Program-made: the position numbers and the translations under genes
Assembly: GCA_029339505.1 (NCBI GenBank)
Contig: JAQISU010000097.1
Coordinates: 7,215,001-7,279,000 of the forward strand
Length of the DNA: 64,000 bases
Direction of reading: 5' to 3'
Origin: Unio delphinus
Taxonomy: Eukaryota; Mollusca; Bivalvia; Unionida; Unionidae
In this document: positions 46,501 through 55,892 of the stretch, in pieces
How the letters are laid out: every line of letters starts with the position of its first letter
Numbering within the stretch: position 1 is the first letter of the stretch
The notes under the pieces: model-generated
What the model was told of the DNA's origin: nothing
The model's input: only the letters and a program-made list of their open reading frames with translations
Database searches by the model: none

Positions 46501-46714
46501 CAATTATTGGTTCATTAACATTCCAAGGTATTATTCGATAGGTTGTATATGTGTGTGCCGCACCATCTCTATAAAACTGATCAATACCTGTTTTAATTTT
46601 TTTAATAAGCGATCTATTCTTTATTTTTCGTATTGATAACCCCGAAATCGCATCAAGCTTAAAATAGGTCCTCGAATGTGTTCTACCACGGTAATCATGG
46701 GTAATATTTTTCAT
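43510..46714 (-). pseudogene. PolB-like DNA polymerase fused to SF1 helicase, copy B, ~1,065 codons with breaks
   Basis: Start at 46714 (MKNITHDYRGRTHSRTYFKL). The N-terminal third runs to ~45863 with GMLIGIDSHY, TGATIADVAKLE and KIIDHNSHAW. Palm-like motifs follow: AIGIVACYPGSFLG (motif-A-like, ~45440), RKIIGKFTQGG (motif-B-like) and VRVATDSMYI (motif-C-like). Without a break in 43773-45227 comes the helicase: GCGGSGKTTRVIDL, VIIWDEICTVS, IMCGDHGQPPPF, then after a frameshift at ~43880 TIHSSQGLTI and LVYLAISRVRR. The helicase is of the Pif1/RecD-like SF1 type. Breaks occur near 46283, 45860, 45555, 45280-45230 and 43880. The polymerase assignment rests on motif order, not overall similarity, and key Asp residues look substituted. 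Confidence 0.75.
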
Positions 46715-46768
46715 CTATATAATTATCACGAACATTTAAATAAAATTTAATTAATTAATTATTATATA

Positions 46769-47075
46769 ATGGCAACAAATAAATGTAATTGGCTACCTCT
46801 CGGCAAATTATCTCAATGTGAACGACCGTGTAAAAACAAATATTGTTTCTCTCACATGCAACGTTTACGTAATGGAGGTACCGGTCCACAACCTTGTCTT
46901 GTGTGTAACGTAGGAGTACAAGGAAAATCTCAATTATGTTCTAGTCACGGCGCTAAAAAATTATAGGGATTTAAAACGTTACTATGATTCACACACAAAT
47001 ATTAATCATCGTGTTCAAGTTGTAAGATCTCCGCAGGATTATGTTAATCGAAAAAATGATAATATATCAAATGGA
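46769..47075 (+). pseudogene. Small Cys-rich (zinc-binding) protein, copy B
   Basis: ATG preceded by ttattatata. Cys 6, 17, 21, 26 and His 29, then CLVCNVGVQGKSQLC and a final Cys/His pair. An A-run slip at ~46957 ends the first frame early; the other frame continues with DLKRYYDSHTNINHRVQVVR, SPQDYVNRK to 47075, just overlapping the HNH start. The same tail is found in copy A beyond the hAT-like insertion. Divergent from the polymerase gene with ~55 bp between starts, which must hold both promoters. Confidence 0.78.
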
Positions 47076-47608
47076 TAAAAAAATTAATGTTAACGAAGTT
47101 AGCAACGAAGTTAGCAACGAATACGTTTCACATCCGATTTACGTTAACTACGAAGCATCACGAGATGGAATTATCAGAAATCGGCGAAAAAGAATTCCTA
47201 TTGGTTTTGTCAGCAACGCCGGATATTTAATGATTACGATTCGCTTAGGACGGCAAAAAAAAATATCACGGTCATAGATTTATTACTGAAATTTTCATCG
47301 GGTTTATCCCAAAAGGTTTTGTAGTTGATCACGTTAATAGAAATAAATTAGATAACCGTGTTGACAACTTAAGGATTGTTACTCAAAGAGAAAACATCCT
47401 TAATAGTAATCCTCTACAAAGTAAAAATCGTATACCAAGACCTGTGACAGCGTTTTACGATACTACAATTGAAGACTTTCCATCGATGGGATCGGCGGCT
47501 AAATACTTTGACACCTATGGAGCTTCTGTGAGACGCGCTGCAGATGGGATTATTTCAACAACATATTCGAAAAAATTCAACTGTAGAGTGTCATTCGTAT
47601 ATTCATAA
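47071..47608 (+). pseudogene. HNH endonuclease with NUMOD-like ends, copy B, one frameshift
   Basis: Starts MDKKINVNEVSNEVSNEYVS. The NUMOD4-like segment YEASRDGIIRNRR is intact. A slip in the A-run at ~47256-47263 changes frame; the HNH part (GHRFITEIF..., VVDHVNRNKLDNRVDNLR) and the NUMOD1-like end (FPSMGSAAKYFDTYGASVRR) follow. Same order and place as in copy A, ~50% identical by eye, so both derive from a shared ancestral gene. Confidence 0.85.
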
Positions 47609-47612
47609 CTTT

Positions 47613-47661
47613 TTCATTACCTGAATAACATTTAGACGTATAATTTTTTACATATTACATA
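47613..47661 (+). promoter_or_regulatory. Conserved leader/promoter of accessory gene 1
   Basis: The ~48 bp before the ATG are nearly identical to 48170-48219: tcattacct, ataacatttagacgtataat, then tttttta.atatta.ataATG. The coding sequences downstream have diverged much more, which suggests selection or recent duplication of the control region. Confidence 0.6.
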
Positions 47662-48090
47662 ATGACAGAAAACCGAGCGACGACGATCGAACAAACCATC
47701 GAATATCTTCAGCGATTAGCTACTAATGAAAAATATCTTAACGCGATTACTAGGATTCATTTTGATGAATTGGGATATATTAACGGTAGTAAATCGTTTT
47801 ATAAAATGGATAATTTTATGCATAGTTATGATTTTGATAAATTTATACGACCACGTATTAATGATTATCCTGACACAAAAAGTCTTATTAATTTAGTTAA
47901 GTATCATTGTGAATATTTAACTGATTGTGAAAGAGATAAAAATTACAAAGAAGAAATAGAAGAAGAAAGATGCAAAAGACAAAAAGAAGAAGAAGAATAT
48001 ATGATGCTGAAATTTGGTTATTCTGAAGAAATTCCATACGAAGACGAAGAAATAGAATATTATCCGGAAATGGAAATGGAAATTTTCTAA
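47662..48090 (+). CDS. Accessory protein 1 (paralogue of 48220)
   Basis: 142 codons, intact. Begins MTENRATTIEQTIEYLQRLA; the N-terminal 90 residues align with the next gene (YLQRLATNEKYLNAITRI against YLQRLATNENYLNSINKI; FIRPRINDYPDTKSLINLVK). The C-terminal ~45 residues are extremely acidic (Glu-rich). No known domain recognised. Present only in copy B in this window. Confidence 0.75.
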   Translation: MTENRATTIEQTIEYLQRLATNEKYLNAITRIHFDELGYINGSKSFYKMDNFMHSYDFDKFIRPRINDYPDTKSLINLVKYHCEYLTDCERDKNYKEEIEEERCKRQKEEEEYMMLKFGYSEEIPYEDEEIEYYPEMEMEIF

Positions 48091-48169
48091 AGTAAAAATC
48101 CTTTGTTGAAAATCTTCGATTTTCCATTTTTTTTTTCAATATCTAGTATAACATTTGAATATATTTTTT

Positions 48170-48219
48170 TTCATTACCTTATATAACATTTAGACGTATA
48201 ATTTTTTATATATTATATA
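48170..48219 (+). promoter_or_regulatory. Conserved leader/promoter of accessory gene 2
   Basis: Partner of 47613-47661, with the same tcattacct, acatttagacgtataat and TATA-like run ending at the ATG. Confidence 0.6.
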
Positions 48220-48570
48220 ATGCCGGATAACCGAGAGCCAATAGAATACATCATCGAATATCTTCAGCGGTTAGCTACTAATGAAAACTATCTTAACTCG
48301 ATTAATAAGATTTGTTATGATGAACAGGGTAATATTTACGGTAGTAAATCGTTTGATAAAATATATGATTTTATAGATAGTGGTATATTTACAAAATTTA
48401 TACGACCACATATTAATAATTATCCTGACATAAAAAATCTTATTAATCAAGTTAAGAAGCATAGTGAATATTTAGGTTACTATAAAATAGAAGAAATAGG
48501 AGAAGTAGAAATGGAAAATGGTTCGGAAATGGCATTGAGAATGGGAATGGGAGATTATATAGATCTTTAG
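48220..48570 (+). CDS. Accessory protein 2 (paralogue of 47662)
   Basis: 116 codons, intact. MPDNREPIEYIIEYLQRLAT, then SKSFDKIYDF and FIRPHINNYPDIKNLINQVK parallel the previous gene. The acidic tail is shorter and Met/Gly-rich. The two genes look like a tandem duplication including their leader. Function unknown. Confidence 0.75.
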   Translation: MPDNREPIEYIIEYLQRLATNENYLNSINKICYDEQGNIYGSKSFDKIYDFIDSGIFTKFIRPHINNYPDIKNLINQVKKHSEYLGYYKIEEIGEVEMENGSEMALRMGMGDYIDL

Positions 48571-48663
48571 TGAAATTGTGAAAATTCTAAAGAATTTTTT
48601 AATTTTATTAAACAATCTACGATTTCACAATTAAATTTAAAAATTCTTAACATGTATAATAAA

Positions 48664-49041
48664 ATGAATCCGAACGAAAATCCTTCCGATGAAAAATCAA
48701 CGGATTTCAACGACGAAACCGTTAAACAATTACGAACCGAACTTGACCGTTTAAGAGAGTTCCACTGCAACAATTTATTCACGTCAGAATATCTTCAACG
48801 GGAATATCAAAAAATATCTTCTGCACGGGATAAACAATATCCAACTTACCGCTCAGAGTATCGTGTCGCAAAGACACTAATTCGAGCACGAAATGAAATT
48901 CTTTATCAACTAAACCAATCTAATTCTGAGTCCCTTAAAGAATTTGCGACTGTATCAAAATTGTTAAAATCGTTGTTAAAATCTATTGGGGGTGTATTTG
49001 ACAGAGGAGAACTCATAAAAAAACGTAGCAGAACAATATGA
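48664..49041 (+). CDS. Small coiled protein, copy B
   Basis: 125 codons from the second Met (MNPNENPSDEKSTDFNDETV); a Met at 48652 is an alternative start. Helical with ETVKQLRTELDRLREFH and a Lys/Leu-rich C-terminus. A weak homologue occurs in copy A at 26240-26609, where it likewise lies next to the virion module. No known family recognised. Confidence 0.65.
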   Translation: MNPNENPSDEKSTDFNDETVKQLRTELDRLREFHCNNLFTSEYLQREYQKISSARDKQYPTYRSEYRVAKTLIRARNEILYQLNQSNSESLKEFATVSKLLKSLLKSIGGVFDRGELIKKRSRTI

Positions 49042-49127
49042 TAAATCATTAATTGAAAATGGAAATGGAAAATTCTGAAAGAATTTTCAACAAAGAATTT
49101 CAGAAAGAATCTTAAAAAGATTTCCCA

Positions 49128-49500
49128 TGATTTTTTTTTTTGTTACCTGAATAGTGATGTTATCATTATTTCCCTATCGGTGTTAACACGAGTAATATTG
49201 ACCGGTAACAAACACGAGTAATGTTGACTGGTAACAAACACAGGTAACGGGAAATTTCATGAAAATTTGAAAGATTCTCGGTAACAAAAAATAATGTCTA
49301 GTAACGGCGTTTTGAGATTTCGTTGAAAAAAATATTACCTGAAATTTTATAGAATTTCCCGTTACCTGTGTTTGTTACCGGTTAATATTACTCGTGTTTG
49401 TTACCGGTCAATATTACTCGTGTTAACACCGATAGGGAAATAATGATAATGACGCTACAAGGAAAATATTTTTCAAATTCAGGTAATAAAAAAAAATATT
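49128..49500. repeat. Large imperfect hairpin with internal direct repeats
   Basis: 49160-49257 is an almost perfect inverse of about 49345-49450, and the flanks (ttacctgaat at 49143; aggtaat at 49481) extend it. Each arm contains two ~27-bp direct repeats of acacgagtaatattgaccgg plus taacaa, and a third partial unit (acaggtaacggg). The loop is ~90 bp. It lies between the early genes and the virion genes of copy B, with no counterpart recognised in copy A. It could be a replication origin, a bidirectional regulatory site, or a MITE. Confidence 0.85.
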
Positions 49501-49515
49501 TTCATTATTATAGCA

Positions 49516-50134
49516 ATGCCAAACATCGCTAGATATTTAACCGCGAATGATGAACCAAAAATCATTGAATCACGAGGAAAAATTAGACCGATTGACATAG
49601 CAAAACAATACAAAATTTCTCTTCGACGTGTATATAAGATTTGGAGGGAATTTGACCCTGATGAGAAATTCATTGCGGGATACGTTGCAACGGAACGAGG
49701 AGCAAATTTAACAAAAGATATAACCGCGTTAGATAAAAAAAATGAAGCTAAAAAAGCAGAGTTATTAGAACGTTGTAAACAATCCAGTGAATACCTTGAA
49801 AATGTAAAAAAAAAATGAAAAAGTCCGGGATGAACTTCATGATAGATTTATTAACGCGTTACGAGGATTAAAAATATTTGAAGAATATTTAAAACCAATT
49901 GACGTAATAACACTAGAACAAGCAAAATTAGATCAATTGAAAAATATAATAGAACGAACACGTGAACAAATTTCCGAGCATGAAAAAATCAACGAAGGTT
50001 TACAACAAAAATTAACGGAATTAACTAAAACAAAGAAAGATCTTGAGGAAAGAATTTCCGTCGAGGAAATGGCTGATGAAGAAATTTCCGATCAAAGATT
50101 TTCAATATCAAAATACTCCGAATTTTTATCTTAG
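49516..50134 (+). pseudogene. HTH/coiled-coil protein heading the virion module, copy B
   Basis: ATG preceded by ttattatagca. N-terminal RPIDIAKQYKISLRRVYKIW looks like a helix-turn-helix. A slip in the A-run at 49807-49816 changes frame; the rest to 50134 is a long coiled coil (ISEHEKINEGLQQKLTELTK, KKDLEERISVEEM). About 206 residues in total. As first gene of the late cluster, directly after the hairpin, a late transcription regulator is one idea; not shown. Confidence 0.65.
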
Positions 50135-50210
50135 AATTTTCAATTTAAATTCTACGGATTTCATTTAGGAAATGGAAAATCCTTTTAGAATTTTCAAAGG
50201 ACTTTTAATA

Positions 50211-51261
50211 ATGGTAAACGAATCACTAACAACTAGACTAGGCACAGAGAGACTATCAGCACTCAAAAAATATATCCCGTTGAGAGACGCTGTCAGAGAG
50301 CAACTTCAACAACGACAACAACTTCAAACAGAATTTTTAACTGATACACAACAATTATTTTCACCGATAACCAGTGCTACTCAAGATGTGAAAGCCGCGG
50401 TGGAATCTCTTACAGGGTTTCAACGTGGTGATGTACTTCCTGTATTTTAAAAAAAACATCACGATCCAAACAAATAAAAAATGAACGAGAACACTTCCTG
50501 GTGATATTGTAACCGCGGTTCAACAACGTGAACAAGAAGAAGAAGAAGAGGATTTACCTGGAGAGGTTCAACCTGAAAATCCTTTGGATTCAGGGGCTAC
50601 TGCTGATATTCTACGAGATTACACACCGGAAAATCTTTTTACGAGTGAAGCGCTAAATGCGATTAGAAATATTAATTCATATAACGAATTAATTAAATTT
50701 ACCAAAGATAATTTTAAAAATAGAAATTCTTATTTAAAAGATGATAGAGCTAGAAATTTTATAAAAGATCAGGATGCTTGGATAAATAAAATATCTTTAG
50801 CAAGTAAAAATAAAACGAGAATAACAAAGTCAATAAAAGATGAGTATGAACTTTTTAAGGGAAATGTAAAAATAGATACGCAAAAAATACAATATCTAAA
50901 ACCAAAACCACCACCGTACACGGCGGATCCAACCCCCGCAGAAATAAAAATAGCAGCAAGTGAAGATTCTTCACAAAAAATTCCGAAAGAAATAACCGGA
51001 CGAGGATTGGAAATGGAAAATCTTAGATTTTCAACAGAGAATTTTCAAGATCATTTCTGCCCTGGTAATATTCTTAATGATATATCACGGTTAGAAGTTC
51101 TCATCGGAGGAAAACGAGCTGGAAATAATTCCCACGAAATAATTAATGAAATCACTGATATTTGTAGACGGTTATTTCAAGGTGGGATTATAGATGTATC
51201 AACGTACCGAGAGTTTATTAATGAACTCGTGGAAGATTATCCTGGATATCTCAGCGATTGA
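50211..51261 (+). pseudogene. Virion-module protein, copy B
   Basis: Starts MVNESLTTRLGTERLSALKK (ATG after cttttaata), the most conserved start of the family, found also in A, C and D. Acidic region EREQEEEEEDL-like near 50530; then YTPENLFTSEALNAIRNINS and RARNFIKDQDAWINKISLAS match copy A. The C-terminus has CPGNILNDISRLEVLIGGKR. Frameshift near 50445. A perfect palindrome at 51016-51032 lies in frame and adds residues (MENLRF) absent from copy A. About 345 residues. Function unknown. Confidence 0.7.
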
Positions 51262-51335
51262 AACGGTGAAATCTCTTCGTGAAATTCAGAGAATTTCCAT
51301 TTTTAACATTTAATTAAACGTTAACAGTATAAAGA

Positions 51336-51824
51336 ATGATTATACACTACAATCATGATAAACCAGCTAACATTTACGTGATAAACTCACGACACCCAAT
51401 TTATAGAATGTATTATGGGGATGGTCTCGGTGGTTCAATACTAGGATTTTTTTCAAAAATGGCTCCGAAGGTTGCACCGTTTGTAAAACAGGTGGGAATG
51501 AAAGCTATTGAGGTTGTTCGTGATAAAATCCCTTCAGCTATTGTAGATCTTGGTGGAAAAGCATTATCTTTTGCAGTGGATAAGGTAATGTCATTAGTTA
51601 GACGAAAAAATAAGCCGCTACCGTCTACGACAGTAATGCCAGCGCAAGTTAGCAAAGCAATAAATGAAGCGGTACAACAAAAATTAGACTCGTTGGCGAC
51701 TTCGCCGTTGACGACTTCGTCTTTGGCGGACAATTCTGAAAGAATTTCAAAAGATCTTCAAGATAATATAACCGCAAATATGATAGCGGGAAGTGGGTTT
51801 GGAAATCGTCAACGACGACGATGA
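51336..51824 (+). CDS. Minor virion protein, copy B
   Basis: 162 codons, intact. MIIHYNHDKPANIYVINSRH, YYGDGLGGSILGFFSKM, APKVAPFVKQVGMKAIEVVR, an Arg/Lys cluster SLVRRKNK, VMPAQVSKAINEAVQQK, and a terminal NMIAGSGFGNRQRRR. An N-terminal hydrophobic/glycine-rich helix and basic centre suggest a capsid-interior or membrane-touching protein. An extra ~20 residues near the C-terminus contain a palindromic mini-repeat (51728-51750) absent from A and C. 28 nt precede the capsid gene. Confidence 0.78.
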   Translation: MIIHYNHDKPANIYVINSRHPIYRMYYGDGLGGSILGFFSKMAPKVAPFVKQVGMKAIEVVRDKIPSAIVDLGGKALSFAVDKVMSLVRRKNKPLPSTTVMPAQVSKAINEAVQQKLDSLATSPLTTSSLADNSERISKDLQDNITANMIAGSGFGNRQRRR

Positions 51825-51852
51825 TTTAGACCATAACGATTATAAATAAAGA

Positions 51853-53280
51853 ATGTTTAAACACAGATCTCATCCAGCCTTTGACATGGATGTCCCAAAA
51901 GATAAAGATGATTCTGTACAAAATTATCAATTTTATTCTTATCAAGCTATAAACCCCAATCAAGGAGGACGAATTGAACTTCAAGTTCAAGACACCAGTA
52001 AATATTTTCTACCGTGTGAAGCATTCATTGAAGTGGAAGGAGAAATTGTAACAAATGTCGCGAATACACCATATGATAATAACCCAAATATCCGAGTTGG
52101 ATTTATTAATAATGGAATTATGGCGTTATTTGAAAGTGCTAGGTATCTTATCGATGCAAAAGAGATTGAAGTTATATCAAACGATCTTGATATTGCCACA
52201 GGGATAATTGGATTAGCAAGATACTCTGACGATTATACATGATCTGCTGGGCCATCGATGATGTTCTCGAAGGATATTACCGATAACGCTGATCATATTC
52301 ATTACGTTAAACTACAGGTAAAAAAAGATACAGCTGATGATCCACAACCAGTTGACCCAGAACATGAAGCAAGACCAACAACTGATAAATTTGATATTAT
52401 AAAACGATCCAATCCCAAATATAACCTTGGATTTGCAACACGAGTAGCAACATTACAAGGGCAACGCAGACAATTTTCATGTGCGATTCCACTACATCAT
52501 ATATTTGGATTTTGTAGAAACGTCAGAAAAGTTATTTATGGAGCAAAACACACAATAGTGTTAATGCGAAAAAGCGATGATGATAACGCAATCTGGCGAG
52601 GTGCTGGTGTTCCAGCCGGTAAGGTTAATTTGTCAAAAATAGCATTGTGGATGCCTGTGTTAACACCGTCAATAACATCGGAAGCTCGATTGCTGGATTT
52701 TATGCATCAGGTAGGAAAGAGATTGTTAAGCTGGCTATCTGTATCTACAGATTCTAAAATCGATAACATTAATGATGTATTTACGTGGCATTTAGCATCT
52801 AAACAAGGTATTTCAGCTCCACGGCATATATTTATAGCGTTGCAGGATAATGCTCGAGTTGGTAATCAAGAACGGAGTCATATGATATTTGATCAATTGG
52901 ATGTTAGGGAAGCAACGTTAAGAATAAACGGTCAACAGGAGCCCAGTGAAGAAGTACAACTCGAATACGGTCAAAACCATATTGCACGAGCATATCATAG
53001 ATTACTGTCATTTATGGCGCGTGATCAAAATGTTGATACTGGTTTACAAATTTCCCAGCTAGATTTTAAGAATTTATATCCAATATATTACTTTTCACTG
53101 GAACATCTCGATCTAACAAGGCAATCTGTTATTGATATATATTTTAAAGCTCGGTTAACACGTCCCGCTGGTATTGATAATTACAAAGCAGTTGCTGTTA
53201 TTCTCAGTGATAAATCGATGATGTTAGAAGGAATTGGAGGACGAATGAGAGTCGTAGATGCACCAGTGGAAAATCTGTAA
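51853..53280 (+). pseudogene. Major capsid protein (double jelly-roll-like), copy B, one internal stop
   Basis: 475 residues in one frame, interrupted only by a TGA at 52240-52242. MFKHRSHPAFDMDVPKDKDD, NYQFYSYQAINPNQGGRIEL, ESARYLIDAKEIEVISNDLD, SCAIPLHHIFGFCRNVRKVI, then MIFDQLDVREATLRINGQQE, and YPIYYFSLEHLDLTRQSVID. The INGQ...ER/EP stretch followed after ~45 residues by the YFSL...(R/Q)SVI strand is the order seen in the second jelly roll of Polinton/adintovirus capsid proteins. I assign it as the capsid protein by position and this pattern. It forms the icosahedral shell in relatives. Confidence 0.8.
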
Positions 53281-53302
53281 TTGAATCAATCGGTGTTATA
53301 TA

Positions 53303-53909
53303 ATGTCATATAACACTATTAATGTTACATTAACACCTGGTCAGATAAAGAAACTTCAATCAGGATCAGCCCAACAATGCGGAACTACGATTACATTAAA
53401 GCATAATCAGATGACCGGTGGATCAAATAAGTTATCGCTGACGAAAACTAAGGTTAATCATTTTAATAAAGCTTTTAAAGAAAAGAAAGGTATTCAGATT
53501 AATCTATCTGCAGCTGCTATAAAAATATGATAAAAACCGGAGGAATATTCCCGTTGTTGGCTGCGATTCCTGGATTGATTGCAGCGGCAGCTCCAGTATT
53601 GGCTACCGCGGCAGTAGGAGGACTTGCTAGCGGAGCAGGAGGAGCCGTGTTGAATAAAATATTAGGTAAAGGGGTAAAATCTGGTGGAAATATTTTAGAT
53701 CAAAATCAAAAAAATGCAATTCCAAGATTGATCGCTAGTGTAATTACTCCAATGGCTAAATTAGCTGCTGGTAAAGCACTTGTAACAGCAATAAGAAAAA
53801 GAACAGGTGGAAATATTTCACGTAATAAAAGGACGGGGACTAAGACTACCTGGAACACCTCCGGGATGGGTATACCGAGGATCCAGCCTACGACTAGGAC
53901 GACCAATTT
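53303..53909 (+). pseudogene. Hydrophobic/basic minor virion protein, copy B
   Basis: ATG after ggtgttatata. MSYNTINVTLTPGQIKKLQS, NKLSLTKTKVNHFNKAFKE, a slip at ~53527, MIKTGGIFPLLAAIPGLIAA and Ala/Gly-rich helices, then basic sequence. A second slip near 53835 restores GRGLRLPGTPPGW and ends at 53909. The intervening frame runs on into the protease gene, producing an artificial fusion. Confidence 0.72.
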
Positions 53910-53915
53910 AATGAT

Positions 53916-53932
53916 AAAATCCGAAGGATTTT
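53916..53932. repeat. Palindromic mini-repeat before the protease start
   Basis: AAAATCCgaaGGATTTT, five bases before the ATG at 53938. Copies A and C have no such sequence at this position. Confidence 0.85.
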
Positions 53933-53937
53933 CACCA

Positions 53938-54411
53938 ATGTCAAATTTTGATTTATTAGAAGCTGTTACAAAACTTCAAATAAAATATTTCCGAGGAGTT
54001 TTTATGAAAGATCAATTACCAACACAACCACAAATACCAGAAACCGGTATTATTAATCTTGATGATGGTGATGGACCTGGTACTCATTGGGTTTGTTACG
54101 CGATTGATCCTCGTGGAATTGTCTATTTTGATTCATATGGTTTACCACCGCCTAAAGAATTTTATAAATACGTGGATAAATTACAAAGTGAAAATTCTAA
54201 AAGAATTTTTCATTCAATTCCAATTTGGTATTCTACGTTACCTACACAAATGTTGAATGATCCACCAATATGCGGTAACGAAGTATTAAATGTCCTAGAT
54301 GAAATTTCAAAATCAACGAAACCGCCACATATAGTTGTAAATGAATATACCAGCGGTAAAAATTCTAAAGAATTTTCAAGAATGGAAAATCTTAAGATTT
54401 TAAAGAAGTAG
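53938..54411 (+). CDS. Adenovirus-type cysteine protease, copy B, intact
   Basis: 157 residues, MSNFDLLEAVTKLQIKYFRG. His in GPGTHWVCYAIDP, Asp in GIVYFDSYGLPPP, Gln in LPTQMLNDPP and Cys in ICGNEVLNVLDE complete the adenain-like His-Asp/Glu-Gln-Cys site. Two palindromic mini-repeats lie in frame: at 54190-54211 (ENSKRIF, missing in A) and at the 3' end (54360-54402, adding KNSKEFSRMENLKILKK). So the end of the protein is made of repeat sequence. The protease cleaves capsid precursors during maturation in relatives. Confidence 0.88.
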   Translation: MSNFDLLEAVTKLQIKYFRGVFMKDQLPTQPQIPETGIINLDDGDGPGTHWVCYAIDPRGIVYFDSYGLPPPKEFYKYVDKLQSENSKRIFHSIPIWYSTLPTQMLNDPPICGNEVLNVLDEISKSTKPPHIVVNEYTSGKNSKEFSRMENLKILKK

Positions 54412-54426
54412 TTAACGATTATAATA

Positions 54427-55275
54427 ATGGTTGATATTTGGGGAAGATCTACTTCAACGATAGAATCCAAAGGAGAGATTAAACCAGACGAGATAAAAAA
54501 AATAATTGAAGATGAAATGGCCGATATGTTAAATTTAGCAAGTATTGACTCTGGCGAAATAGTTACATTTGAGGATCGTACAGGTAAACTAAAAACTAGT
54601 AATGTTTCCATAGATGATATTTTAGTTAAAAATCGTAGTGCAGCGAATGATGCTATAGCGTTATATTCTGATAATGGTAAGCTCAAACCTGGTGTGCTTA
54701 TTTCAACAATTACAGATAAATTAAAACCAATTGCGGATTGGTTTGGTGAACCAGTGGAACCTCCACCAAATTTACCATCAATAAAAAATCCATGGATATA
54801 TTAATTGAAATTGATTATAAAATAGATGAAAATAAAAAAGATATTGACAATGAAATAAGAAAACCGTTTATAAGCTTTCGTAGAAATATCATTGATAAAT
54901 TTTTAGGAAGTTCACCTAGTGAGATCGATATTAAACTTCCAGAGATAAAAAAAATCCATCAATAAATTAAAAATACCTCATGAGGCGGACAAGATTAAGA
55001 GTCTTGTGTATGTAGTTCAGCAAAGTGTGAATGATTGGATTATTGGGGGTTTGAATTTAATTGTAAGGGGTCTAACCGTTAAAGGTATTTATAGATTTAC
55101 AATAATTTCCGAGCATCAATTTAATATTACCGTTCGAAATATGAAAGATGGTTTAATGATTTCAAATGCAAGAGGAATTAATATAATTTCATCATTTATT
55201 GAAAATCCAGAGATAGAAACCTACTATTATATAACTTCAGTTGATCCAACTTTAGTTAGGGCCACAATAAGATAG
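54427..55275 (+). pseudogene. Fibre-like protein, copy B
   Basis: ATG after acgattataata. MVDIWGRSTSTIESKG, IIEDEMADMLNLASIDSGE, TGKLKTSNVSIDDILVKN and DNGKLKPGVLISTITDKL, then a stop at 54802. Further frames hold IDYKIDENKKDIDNEIRK, SPSEIDIKLPEIKK (coiled shaft) and, from 55006, VKGIYRFTIISEHQFN and a beta-rich distal end. Breaks at ~54804 and ~54955. Shorter than the copy A homologue because part of the shaft is missing. Confidence 0.68.
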
Positions 55276-55333
55276 TATTTGGAATTTATATCAGAAATAA
55301 ATTGAAAACACGTGGAGATTCGTAATAAAACAA

Positions 55334-55892
55334 ATGTCAACATCATCACAGTATCGTTATAACACTGTTAAAGAATTTTAGAGTAAACTTGAAGCGTTAA
55401 TTGAAGAATATAAAAATAAAAAAGAAAAAATACCTGCGTAGAATTACCGCCATAGACGTGTCAGTGTATTCAATATCCGGTGCGATTACCGGCGCTGGAA
55501 TAATATTATCTTCGGTTACGATGATAGCCCCGATTGTTGTCTCTGTTGTAATATCCGCAGCTGCAACAATCGCCGGAATATTCACCGGAATAACAAAAAA
55601 ATTATCATCGTGTTCTCAACAGAAATTACACGATTACGCTGTTAAACTTATTACCGCGTCAAACGCTTATTCGGAATTATCAATGATGATTTCGTCATCG
55701 ATTGATGATCAGATAATATCCGACGAAGAGTTCTCAAAGATGGTTCGGTTATATGAATCAACAATTTCAAAACTGGAGCGTGATAATAATAATAAGAATG
55801 TCAGGGACATCGCAAGAAGTACTTCAACGAATAGCAGAAAATACAACACCACCGAAGACAAGTATGATATCAATAGCATCAACAAAACCTGA
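55334..55892 (+). pseudogene. Membrane protein with glycine-rich helices, copy B
   Basis: MSTSSQYRYNTVKEF, a stop (55379-55381), a basic stretch and a slip near 55435. Then SGAITGAGIILSSVTMIAPI and VVSVVISAAATIAGIFTGIT, two adjacent hydrophobic helices with small-residue packing. The tail SELSMMISSSIDDQIISDEE is helical. Likely inserted in a membrane. The last ~95 bp overlap the next gene in another frame, an arrangement also present in copy A. Confidence 0.7.

Noticed and set aside
51853..53280. Alternative genetic code with TGA read as an amino acid
   Set aside because: Several capsid breaks are TGA, and one replaces a Trp codon, but another replaces Arg, and host exons use TGA or TAA normally. 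Single mutations explain them better.
53527..53937. Fusion of the minor virion protein with the protease
   Set aside because: A frame slip in copy B joins the two by chance; copies A and C encode separate proteins, and the protease has its own start at 53938.
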